Of a DNA stretch of 48,215 nucleotides, positions 39,566 through 48,215 are shown in pieces; within the stretch, counting starts at the first letter, position 1, and each line of letters begins with the position of its first letter. The translations under genes were made by a program, and so were the position numbers. Below the pieces are notes generated by a model, which was not told where the DNA came from, searched no databases, and saw only the letters and a list, made by a program, of their open reading frames with translations. Source of the stretch: Microbacteriaceae bacterium 3FA27C10. GTDB lineage: Bacteria; Actinomycetota; Actinomycetes; Actinomycetales; Microbacteriaceae. The DNA is taken from NCBI GenBank assembly GCA_005502775.1, contig SCNI01000030.1, forward strand, positions 1-48,215, given 5' to 3'.

Positions 39566-41574
39566 GTGCTGAGCGCCCGGCGCCGTCGAGCCCTGCCGCG
39601 ACGTTCGCCTCCCGGCTGGTGCGCGCGTTCGCCGCGCTCGGCGTGCGGCACGCCGTCGTGTCGCCCGGATCGCGTTCGCAGGCACTCGCGCTGGCGCTGG
39701 CCGAACTCGAGCGCGAGGGGCTGCTCGCCGTGCACGTGCGCATCGACGAGCGGGTGGCGGCGTTCACCGCGCTCGGCATCGCCCGGGAGAGCGGGGTGCC
39801 CGCCCTCGTGGTGACCACGTCGGGCACGGCGGTCGCGAACCTGCTTCCCGCGGTGGTGGAGGCCTCGCACTCGGGGGTGCCGATGCTCGTGCTGAGCGCC
39901 GATCGTCCGGCGCGCCTGCGTGGAACGGGTTCCAACCAGACCACATGGCAGCCCGGCATGTTCGGGCGCTTCGCGCGGACCGCGCTCGACGTGGCGGCAC
40001 CGGAGCCGGGCGCGATGCCGGATGCGCGGGCGCTCGCGGCGTACGCGTTCGCGGCGGCGTCGGGGGTGGCTGGTGACTCCCTGCCCGGCCTCTCCCGGTT
40101 CCACCACCTGGCCGAGGTCGCGCATGATGCTGACTTCGGCGCTCTGGGCGACACTTCGCGCGACCTCGGTGCTGCCGCGGGTGGGGTCGCGGCTCGCGCG
40201 GGCGCGGGGCCGGGGCCGGTGCAGCTGAACCTGCAGTTCGTGGAGCCCTTGTCCGGGGCGGTGGAGGAAGAGGGGCCGGACGCGCCTGACGCGGGCTCCG
40301 CATCCGAGCCGCACCATCCTGCCGAGCCGCACCATCCCCGTGAGGTCGCACTAGGTGCGGAGTTCGCCGTGGCGGTCGACACTTCGAGCGACCTCGCCGC
40401 GCGTAGGGGCACGCACGTGGAGGGGCGGGCGGCCACGCATCCGGAGGCGCGGCCGCGCACGCTGCACCTCGCGCAGGGGCCGCGCACGGTCGTGATCGCG
40501 GGCGCCGACGCCGGTGAGGCGGCCAATGCCTTCGCCCTCGCGGCCGGGTGGCCGCTGTTCGCCGAGGTGTCGAGCGGTGCGCATTTCGGCCCGAACCTCG
40601 TGGTCGCCTACCGCACCTTGCTCGACCACCCCGATTTCGGCGGCCGCGTGGAGCGGGTGGTGCTGTTCGGGCATCCGACCCTCAGCCGGCAGGTGCCGGC
40701 GCTCGTGGGGCGCGACGACGTCGAGCTCGTGGTGGTGCGGGGCGCGGGCGAGCCGGTGGTGCCGCATCCGGATGCCGTGGTCGTCGACGCGGTCACCGCC
40801 GATCCCGAAGACCGTTCCGACCGCGCCGCCCGCGCGTGGACGGGCCAGTGGGTGTTCGCGAGCCGCGAGCTGCTGGACGATTCCGTCGCTGCGGACGAGG
40901 TGGCGCCCCCGCTGCAGACGCGCGGCGGCACCGACGACCTGGCGGGCGCCCGTGACTTCGCGCGCAGCGAGCTCGCCGCCCTGCGCGCGCCCGTCACGCG
41001 CCGGGCGCTCGCGCTCGCCGTGTGGCGGGCGACCTGGCCGCACGACCGGCTCGTGCTCGGGGCGTCTCGGCTCATCCGCGAGCTGGATGCGGTGGCGCCG
41101 GGCAAGAAGATCCCCGTGCACGCGAACCGCGGTCTCGCGGGCATCGACGGCACCGTGGCCACGGCGACCGGCATCGCGCTCGCGAGCCAGGGTGCATCTC
41201 AGGCAGGCCCTGCCGAACGGACGGATGCGGCGCCCGCCCGCGCCGGCACCACCCGCGTTCTGCTCGGCGACGTGACGCTGCTGCACGACGTGGGCGCCCT
41301 GCTCTTCGGCACCGGCGAGACGCGGCCTCGGCTGCAGCTCGTGGTGGGCAACGACGGCGGAGGCACCATCTTCGACGGCCTCGAAGTGGCCTCGACGGCC
41401 GACCCGGAGGCCTTCGACCGGGTGATGTTCACGCCGCACGCGGTATCGCTCGCCGCGCTCGCCACCGCCTACGGCTGGGAGCACCGCCGGGTGGCCGGCC
41501 GCGGCGACCTCGACTCGGCGCTGGCCTCGCCGCCGGCCGGCCCGAGCATCCTCGAAGTCCCCCTCGACCGCTGA
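39562..41574 (+). CDS. menD: 2-Succinyl-5-enolpyruvyl-6-hydroxy-3-cyclohexene-1-carboxylate synthase
   Basis: A ThDP-dependent enzyme that joins 2-oxoglutarate to isochorismate, the first committed step of menaquinone synthesis. The N-terminal motifs are AVVSPGSRSQALALAL and RIDERVAAFTALGIA (catalytic Glu), then SGTAVANLLPAVVEAS and GSNQTTWQPGMFG. The ThDP-binding C-terminal domain has LLGDVTLLHDVGALLFG and VVGNDGGGTIFDGLE. At 670 residues it is about 90-110 longer than usual. The excess lies around residues 175-305, where two copies of a palindromic 55-nt element are translated in the same frame. The GTG start overlaps the upstream stop by 4 nt. Confidence 0.93.
   Translation: MSAERPAPSSPAATFASRLVRAFAALGVRHAVVSPGSRSQALALALAELEREGLLAVHVRIDERVAAFTALGIARESGVPALVVTTSGTAVANLLPAVVEASHSGVPMLVLSADRPARLRGTGSNQTTWQPGMFGRFARTALDVAAPEPGAMPDARALAAYAFAAASGVAGDSLPGLSRFHHLAEVAHDADFGALGDTSRDLGAAAGGVAARAGAGPGPVQLNLQFVEPLSGAVEEEGPDAPDAGSASEPHHPAEPHHPREVALGAEFAVAVDTSSDLAARRGTHVEGRAATHPEARPRTLHLAQGPRTVVIAGADAGEAANAFALAAGWPLFAEVSSGAHFGPNLVVAYRTLLDHPDFGGRVERVVLFGHPTLSRQVPALVGRDDVELVVVRGAGEPVVPHPDAVVVDAVTADPEDRSDRAARAWTGQWVFASRELLDDSVAADEVAPPLQTRGGTDDLAGARDFARSELAALRAPVTRRALALAVWRATWPHDRLVLGASRLIRELDAVAPGKKIPVHANRGLAGIDGTVATATGIALASQGASQAGPAERTDAAPARAGTTRVLLGDVTLLHDVGALLFGTGETRPRLQLVVGNDGGGTIFDGLEVASTADPEAFDRVMFTPHAVSLAALATAYGWEHRRVAGRGDLDSALASPPAGPSILEVPLDR
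40112..40169. repeat. Palindromic element copy 1 inside menD
   Basis: CCGAGGTCGCGC (40112-40123) and GCGCGACCTCGG (40158-40169) are perfect 12-bp inverted ends. The 55-nt unit 40114-40168 aligns without gaps to 40342-40396 at roughly three-quarters identity. It encodes EVAHDADFGALGDTSRDL. Confidence 0.6.
40342..40396. repeat. Palindromic element copy 2 inside menD
   Basis: GAGGTCGC (40342-40349) and GCGACCTC (40388-40395) are the inverted ends. The unit has the same 55-nt length as copy 1, shares the internal GACACTTCG and is read in the same frame, giving EVALGAEFAVAVDTSSDL. Confidence 0.6.
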
Positions 41575-41643
41575 CGCCCACCGGGAAGTCACTCCGACGT
41601 CCCGAACGACGCGGATGCACATCGCCGTGGCGTCTCGACGTCG

Positions 41644-42468
41644 CTATCCGGCCGGCTCCGGGAGCACGGCGGGGGCCTGGCCGATCACGGACTCGCCGAT
41701 GACGGTCACGCCGTCGGACTCGTAGACCGGGAAGCGGTCGTGCAGGCGGTTCTGCTCCTCCACCCACGCGACGGCGTCGCTCGGGTTGTCGAACGTCGGC
41801 ATGTCGGGCGACTCGAGCGGCGACTGCATGTCGGTCTTGTAGGCGTAACCGCGCTTGCCGTTCGAGGCATACACCGGAACCAGGTCGGGTTCGGCGATGA
41901 GGCGCCCGTCGACGTCGATCTTCTCGGCGCCGAAGGTCTGGCCGTTGGCATTGACGCCCCACTGTGTCTCGAGATAGGTGATGTAGGCGACGGTGAGCGT
42001 CCAGCGCGCATCCGGACCGGTCTCGACGGTGAAGCCGCGATCGGCGGGGATGGACATCGTGGGGTGATGGAAGCCGGCGGGATATTCTCCGCTCGTCATC
42101 GGCGACGTGCAGCTGGTGCTGGATCCGTTCTCCAACCGGAAATCCCCCGGAGTCACGCAGGTGAACCGGTACTCGATGGCGTTCGCTCCGGCCGGTGGCT
42201 CGCCGAGTTCGAGGGTGCCGGTGCCGGTGAACGTGCCCGAAAAGCTCGTAGGGAGCTCGACGACGATCGGCGTGCCCGGGGGCCGCGGTCCGTGTGCGAT
42301 CTGCGCCGTGGCCGCGCCGGCACCGCCCAGAAGCACGACGGCGCCGAGGAATCCGGCGCCGAGGCGCCAGCGCCGCCGGCGGCGCGCCAGACGATGGGTG
42401 GCCACCTCGTCGACGAGGGCCGCGCGGAAGGCCTCGGCGAAGACGGGGTCGATCGTGATGTCGTTCAT
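41644..42468 (-). CDS. Membrane-anchored partner of an ECF sigma factor, possible anti-sigma factor
   Basis: A 274-residue protein of no named family. Residues 1-35 are cytosolic and end in a cluster of Arg (LARRRRRWR), a membrane segment spans about 36-57, and the rest is extracytosolic with two or three Cys (FTCVTPG, SSTSCTSP). The cytosolic part is much shorter than a usual anti-sigma domain and lacks the zinc HxxxCxxC motif, so a role as anti-sigma factor rests on context: it overlaps the sigma gene by 4 nt (ATGA) and has a strong GAAGGAGGA ribosome site. It could instead be an envelope protein controlled by that sigma factor. Confidence 0.6.
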   Translation of the reverse strand: MNDITIDPVFAEAFRAALVDEVATHRLARRRRRWRLGAGFLGAVVLLGGAGAATAQIAHGPRPPGTPIVVELPTSFSGTFTGTGTLELGEPPAGANAIEYRFTCVTPGDFRLENGSSTSCTSPMTSGEYPAGFHHPTMSIPADRGFTVETGPDARWTLTVAYITYLETQWGVNANGQTFGAEKIDVDGRLIAEPDLVPVYASNGKRGYAYKTDMQSPLESPDMPTFDNPSDAVAWVEEQNRLHDRFPVYESDGVTVIGESVIGQAPAVLPEPAG

Positions 42469-43118
42469 GCGCGTCCTCCTTCGGATGCGAGGGTGTCGTC
42501 GTGGAGAGCGGTGGGGGCGCTCGCGGGTTCGTCGGGCGCGGTGGGTTCCGGCGGCCCGGACGCCTCGCCCGGGCGATCGAGCAGCACCCGCAGCCGTGCC
42601 CGCAGCCGCGACAGCCGCGTGCGGGCGGTCCCGGGAGAAAGGTGCAGAGCCTCCGCCGCCTCTGCTGGCGAATACCCCTCGAGCAGCACCAGCACGACGA
42701 GCCCGCGGTCGGTGTGGTCGAGCTGCCGCAGGGCGGTCTGCAGCTCGGGAGGGAGCGCATCCGTTCTCTCCAGCGCCTCCTGCTCGGCGGAAGGGTGGTC
42801 GTCTGCCCGCGGCAGGCGGCCGAGGAGGCTGCGGTAGCGGCGGGTGGTGCGGCGGGTGTTGAGCGCCGCGTTCGTGGTGGCGACGAGCAGCCAGGGGAGC
42901 GCCGATCCGTCGACCAGGCGAACGGATTCGCGTCGCCGCCAGAGCTCGAGGAAGGCGGTGCCCGTCACGTCTTCGGCGTCGTGCCGGTCGAGCAGCTGGC
43001 GGTAGGCGTGCCGGAACACGCGGTTCTTGTGCCGGTCGAAGAGCAGGCCGAAGGCCTCACTGTCGCCCGTCACCCCTCGCGACCAGAGTTCGGCTTCGCC
43101 GGGCTCGATGCTGTCCAT
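42465..43118 (-). CDS. ECF-type RNA polymerase sigma factor
   Basis: A 217-residue extracytoplasmic-function sigma factor. Region 2 covers about residues 20-100 ([20 protein letters not shown], then [19 protein letters not shown], then [17 protein letters not shown]), and region 4 covers about 125-180 ([19 protein letters not shown], then [22 protein letters not shown]). A 40-residue Pro/Ala-rich tail follows. It is translationally coupled to the membrane protein gene downstream. A TACAGT element ends only 2 nt before the ATG, so the true promoter position is uncertain. Target genes are unknown. Confidence 0.9.
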   Translation of the reverse strand: MDSIEPGEAELWSRGVTGDSEAFGLLFDRHKNRVFRHAYRQLLDRHDAEDVTGTAFLELWRRRESVRLVDGSALPWLLVATTNAALNTRRTTRRYRSLLGRLPRADDHPSAEQEALERTDALPPELQTALRQLDHTDRGLVVLVLLEGYSPAEAAEALHLSPGTARTRLSRLRARLRVLLDRPGEASGPPEPTAPDEPASAPTALHDDTLASEGGRA

Positions 43119-43257
43119 GCACTGTATTGTCCGGGACCCCGGCGAACGTTACAGACACGTGTCGTCCACTTCTCCACAGGGTGCCTTACCCGGCTCCGGA
43201 CGCGCAGTGTCTGTGGAGAGGGCCGGGATGTCGGCCACGCGAACTAGGCTCGTTCCC

Positions 43258-45486
<2,229 letters not shown>

Positions 45487-45511
45487 CGCGCCGCCTGGCT
45501 GCGCTGCGAGG

Positions 45512-45543
45512 CTGAGCCGCTGAGCCGCTGAGCCGCTGAGCCG
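45512..45543. repeat. Four perfect tandem copies of an 8-bp unit
   Basis: CTGAGCCG is repeated four times without interruption just after recQ. It is non-coding; slippage could vary the copy number. Apart from this repeat and the hairpin at 45628 I see nothing in 45487-45711. Confidence 0.6.
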
Positions 45544-45627
45544 CCGTGCCGAGCACGATCCGTCGGACGATGCAGGACGCTGAGGATGCTCGTGGTCGAG
45601 GGACTGCCACCCGCAGGGGATCACAAA

Positions 45628-45674
45628 GGAAACGCCTGTTCTCAGGGGTCGGACTCCAGAGAACAGGCGTTTCC
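45628..45674. terminator. 16-bp perfect stem between convergent recQ and DUF305 gene
   Basis: GGAAACGCCTGTTCTC (45628-45643) pairs without mismatch with GAGAACAGGCGTTTCC (45659-45674) around a 15-nt loop. It serves as a likely bidirectional terminator; no T tract. Confidence 0.7.
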
Positions 45675-45711
45675 CCGGTAGACGGTGCGTCGGGCGAGCG
45701 CGGACGCGGTT

Positions 45712-46497
45712 CTAGGCCGCCCGAGCCGCCAGCAGGGTGCGCATGTACTCGATCTCGCCGGTCTGTGCGAAGGCCATCGACTTCGCCAGCGCCACCACGT
45801 CGGGGTTCGTGCTGCGCGCGATGACGGCCTCGGCCATCTCCACGCCGCCGAGGTGATGGGCGATCATCAGCTGCAGGAACAGGCGCTCCGCCTCCACACC
45901 AGTGAGGGTCGAGAGTCTCGTGATGTCGGCGGCCGAGGCCATGCCGGGCATGGGTCCGCCCGGAACCATCGGCGCCGCCGTCGCACCGCCATGCTCGTGC
46001 CCCGAGCCTGTGCCGTCGAGCGTGGGCTGCAGCATCCACGTCATGGCCGGTTGGGTCGAGGCCTGGGGCAGGCCCCAGAGATTGAGCCAGGCGTACATCT
46101 GCCCAGACTGCTGCGACTGGGAGGTCGCGATGTCGTAGGCGAGGCGCCGGATGTCGGGGTCGTCGGTCTGCGTGCGGATGATCATCGCCATCTGAACGGC
46201 TTGATCGTGGTGCTGCTGCATGTCGCGAGCGAATCCGGCCTCGGCGCTGGTGTCGGATGGCGTAGCGGTGCGCGGGGCGGCGAGCCAGCCGCCGGCGAAC
46301 GCGACGATCGCAATCAGCACCGCACCGAGCACGGCAGCGACGGCGATGCGCCCTCGGGGACGCCGGGATGCATCCCGCTCGCCCGCTGCGGCGCCGGACT
46401 CGCGTGCCTTCCCCGCGGGACGGCGTCCGCGGTCGTCGGCCGGTTCGACGCGGCCTTCCGCGCCGGCCGCCCCCACGTCGTCGGGCTTCTCGGTCAC
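45712..46497 (-). CDS. DUF305 domain membrane-anchored protein
   Basis: A 261-residue protein: an acidic/basic N-terminal region of about 50 residues, one membrane segment (about 51-73, RIAVAAVLGAVLIAIVAFAGGWLA), and an extracytosolic DUF305 region with two ferritin-like helical repeats. Each repeat carries a His/Met motif: FARDMQQHHDQAVQMAMII and FLQLMIAHHLGGVEMAEAVI. Some DUF305 proteins bind copper, and the HH..M pattern fits metal binding, but that is inferred here. The GTG at 46497 overlaps the upstream gene's stop by 4 nt (GTGA). Confidence 0.87.
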   Translation of the reverse strand: MTEKPDDVGAAGAEGRVEPADDRGRRPAGKARESGAAAGERDASRRPRGRIAVAAVLGAVLIAIVAFAGGWLAAPRTATPSDTSAEAGFARDMQQHHDQAVQMAMIIRTQTDDPDIRRLAYDIATSQSQQSGQMYAWLNLWGLPQASTQPAMTWMLQPTLDGTGSGHEHGGATAAPMVPGGPMPGMASAADITRLSTLTGVEAERLFLQLMIAHHLGGVEMAEAVIARSTNPDVVALAKSMAFAQTGEIEYMRTLLAARAA

Positions 46498-47210
46498 GCG
46501 ACCTTGCCGGGCCCGTCCACCCCGCCGGTGCAGGGTGCACCGGGCTCGGGAGCGCTGGCCGACTTCCAGAACTTCGTCACGAACTCGCCGAGCCGGGGGT
46601 CGTCGACACCGGTGAGGAAGACCTGGTTGCCCCAGGCCGACGCCACCACGGGCGATCCGAGATTCGGGAAGGGGGAGAGCACGACGTAGGTGTTCGGGAG
46701 CTGCGACTGCAGGCTCGCGACGCCCGCGGCATCCACGAGGGTGGGGTCGTAGGTCACCCAGACGGCCCCGTGCTCGAGGTCGTGCACCGCGTTCTCGTTG
46801 GGCACGGGCTCCGAGTACACGCCGCAGTTCAGCCACACGGGGTTGTGGTCGCCACCGGCCGGCGGTGTCATGGTGTAGTCGACCGTTCCGGAGACGTGGT
46901 TCGCGGTGAGGCCCGGGTAGGTCTTGAGGTCGCTGATGGCGATCGATGCCGGGTCGACCTTCGGCGTCGTGTTCGACACGATGAAGACGGCCAGCAGCGC
47001 GATCACGGCGGCGCCGGCGACGCCTCCCGAGATCCACCCGATCAGGCGGTTGCGGCGCTGGCGCTTCTGCTGGGCCACCATGGCGGCGACCTTCGCGGCG
47101 CGCCGGGCGTCGCGTTCCTCCTTCACGGTGAGTTTCTTCGCTTGATCCTTCGCCTTCGGCGGAAGGGGCGACGGGCTGGAGGAGTCGGAACGCGGAGACA
47201 CGGCTCTCAT
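46494..47210 (-). CDS. DUF3105 domain membrane-anchored protein
   Basis: A 238-residue protein with a Lys/Arg/Ala-rich cytosolic start (KAKDQAKKLTVKEERDARRA), one membrane segment (about 62-84) and an extracytosolic DUF3105 domain with the family motifs DHNPVWLNCGVY, NENAVHDLEHGAVWVTY and NLGSPVVASAWG. His and Cys in those motifs are plausible metal ligands. Function is unknown; the family often sits beside DUF305 in actinobacteria, and here the two overlap. The ATG at 47210 is chosen, with a GTG at 47201 as an alternative. Confidence 0.85.
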   Translation of the reverse strand: MRAVSPRSDSSSPSPLPPKAKDQAKKLTVKEERDARRAAKVAAMVAQQKRQRRNRLIGWISGGVAGAAVIALLAVFIVSNTTPKVDPASIAISDLKTYPGLTANHVSGTVDYTMTPPAGGDHNPVWLNCGVYSEPVPNENAVHDLEHGAVWVTYDPTLVDAAGVASLQSQLPNTYVVLSPFPNLGSPVVASAWGNQVFLTGVDDPRLGEFVTKFWKSASAPEPGAPCTGGVDGPGKVA

Positions 47211-47337
47211 TTCACGAGTCGGCGGGCACAAGGAGTTGAAGCTACAACTATTCCCAGGATGCCTGGAAGATCCATGAGTGTGCAACGACCGCGCGTCCAT
47301 AGCCGCGCGGGAATGCATCCCGTGTGAGGATCAGGGG

Positions 47338-48048
47338 ATGTTCAAGTCGGTCGCCAAAGGAGTCGTGCGCCCGGTCGCGCGCGTGCTCTACCGCCCGACG
47401 GTCACGGGCCGGGAGAACGTGCCCCGAACCGGCCCGGTGCTCTTCGCGAGCAACCACCTGAGCTTCATCGACAGCGTCGCGATCACCCTGATGGCCCCGC
47501 GCGACGTGCGCTTTCTCGCCAAGGCCGAGTACTTCACGGGCGACGGGATGCGCGGCCGCGTCTCGAAGACCTTCTTCGACGCGATCGGCGCCATCCCGGT
47601 CGACCGGGAGAGCAACACCGCGGCGCAGGACTCCCTCGAACGCGGCCGCGAGGTGCTCGAGGAGGGCGGCGCCTTCGCCATCTACCCCGAAGGCACCCGT
47701 TCGCGGGACGGCAGGCTGTACAAGGGCCGCACGGGTGTGGCCTGGCTCGGCCTCACCGTGGGCTGCCCGATCGTGCCCGTGGCGCTGACCGGCACGCAGG
47801 AACTGCTGCCCGTGGATGCGCGGGTGCCGCGCATCCGGCCCGTCACCATCCAGTTCGGCGAGCCCATCGACGCCGCCGCCTACGGTGAGGCCTCGTCGGC
47901 GCGCGCCCGCCGCAAGCTCACCGACGACGTGATGGCCGAGATCGGCCGGATGTCGGGCCAGGAGCTGGCCGGCGCCTACAACGAACCCCCGCCGGCCAAT
48001 GTGGTCGAGCGCGTGCGCCGCGCCCTCCACCGCAACGACCCCCTCTGA
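47338..48048 (+). CDS. 1-Acyl-sn-glycerol-3-phosphate acyltransferase (PlsC family)
   Basis: A 236-residue acyltransferase of phospholipid synthesis. The catalytic HX4D motif is FASNHLSFIDSVAI, the glycerol-phosphate-binding motif is IYPEGTRSRDGRLYKGRTG, and VALTGTQELLP follows. Length and motif order match actinobacterial PlsC homologues; acyl and head-group specificity cannot be read. GAGGATCAGGGG precedes the ATG at 47338. Confidence 0.9.
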   Translation: MFKSVAKGVVRPVARVLYRPTVTGRENVPRTGPVLFASNHLSFIDSVAITLMAPRDVRFLAKAEYFTGDGMRGRVSKTFFDAIGAIPVDRESNTAAQDSLERGREVLEEGGAFAIYPEGTRSRDGRLYKGRTGVAWLGLTVGCPIVPVALTGTQELLPVDARVPRIRPVTIQFGEPIDAAAYGEASSARARRKLTDDVMAEIGRMSGQELAGAYNEPPPANVVERVRRALHRNDPL

Positions 48049-48084
48049 GGCAACTCCCGGCGTTCGCCCTGACCGGCTTCACAC

Positions 48085-48180
48085 AAGAACAAGGACTTTC
48101 GGGCCGACACGCGGTCTGACGGCACCTCAGGCTCGGCGAGTCCGGCCAGAACTCCTCGTTCTTGGAGGTTCTCCTTGTTT
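48085..48180. repeat. Imperfect inverted repeat at the window end
   Basis: AAGAACAAGGACTTTCGGGC (from 48085) is largely complementary to the stretch at 48142-48163, and a diverged copy of the second arm (GGTTCTCCTTGTTTTTGG) follows directly. The remaining 48049-48215 holds no gene I can support. Confidence 0.4.
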
Positions 48181-48215
48181 TTGGCGGGGGCAGGGGCGGG
48201 GAGTGGGGCTACCAG

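Noticed and set aside
43170-43218. DnaA-box-like TTCTCCACA (also at 33870) and its inverted copy TGTGGAGAG
   Set aside because: Single, imperfect matches with no cluster, AT-rich region or dnaA/dnaN genes, so no origin is supported.

Overview
The window is a compact, high-GC chromosomal segment that reads as core genome of an actinobacterium, most likely a member of the Microbacteriaceae. The grounds are the heavy GC bias at third codon positions, frequent GTG and TTG starts, many genes whose start codon sits 6-8 nt after a TAnnnT -10 element (leaderless mRNAs), the recurrent hexamer GGATGC/GCATCC, menaquinone biosynthesis, System II cytochrome c maturation, and paired DUF305/DUF3105 genes. 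I see no prophage, insertion sequence, CRISPR array, rRNA or tRNA.

Layout. 1-2460: a type B carboxylesterase and a TRIC-like channel gene, separated by a perfect 18-bp palindrome and a long hairpin. 2646-5621: an overlapping three-gene locus for extracytosolic flavin-based electron transfer (FMN-binding lipoprotein, ApbE flavin transferase, and an NqrB/RnfD-like membrane domain fused to a ferredoxin-reductase domain). 5662-9404, minus strand: photolyase, a MarR regulator and a YtcJ-like amidohydrolase. 9775-14067: a fructose operon (DeoR-type regulator, 1-phosphofructokinase, PTS EIIABC, HPr) without Enzyme I. 14183-15188, minus strand: a winged-helix regulator preceded by a leaderless 33-codon reading frame rich in cysteine near its end, which looks like an attenuation leader. 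15290-20011: MFS exporter, upp, tadA, a cation diffusion facilitator and proC. 20036-23357, minus strand: a membrane-anchored protein with an HEFLH motif, and the TrkA/TrkH potassium uptake pair. 23462-25981: ArsR regulator, excisionase-type HTH gene, the tiny ribosomal protein bS22, a conserved-looking hypothetical, glutaredoxin, Dabb and GNAT proteins. 26037-27547, minus strand: an archaeal-type aspartyl-tRNA synthetase and a 41-residue membrane peptide.

27687-32580 carries a histidine phosphatase followed by the complete System II set (ResA/TlpA, CcdA, ResB, CcsA). 32796-41574 holds menC, menB, menE, menA and menD, interrupted by dihydrolipoyl dehydrogenase and two small membrane-protein genes. 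Menaquinone and cytochrome c are parts of the same respiratory chain, so 27.7-41.6 kb is effectively a respiration island. The end of the window has an ECF sigma factor with a membrane partner, RecQ, the DUF3105/DUF305 pair and a PlsC-type acyltransferase.

The observations I consider most worth following are: the cysteine-ended leaderless leader peptide at 15050-15151; two diverged 55-nt palindromic elements read in the same frame inside an over-long menD; the flavin electron-transfer locus; an HExxH membrane protein; an SSB-tail-like acidic end on RecQ; and the GGATGC-linked use of otherwise rare codons. Most gene identities rest on motifs I can read directly. Regulatory calls are inferences from sequence pattern alone.
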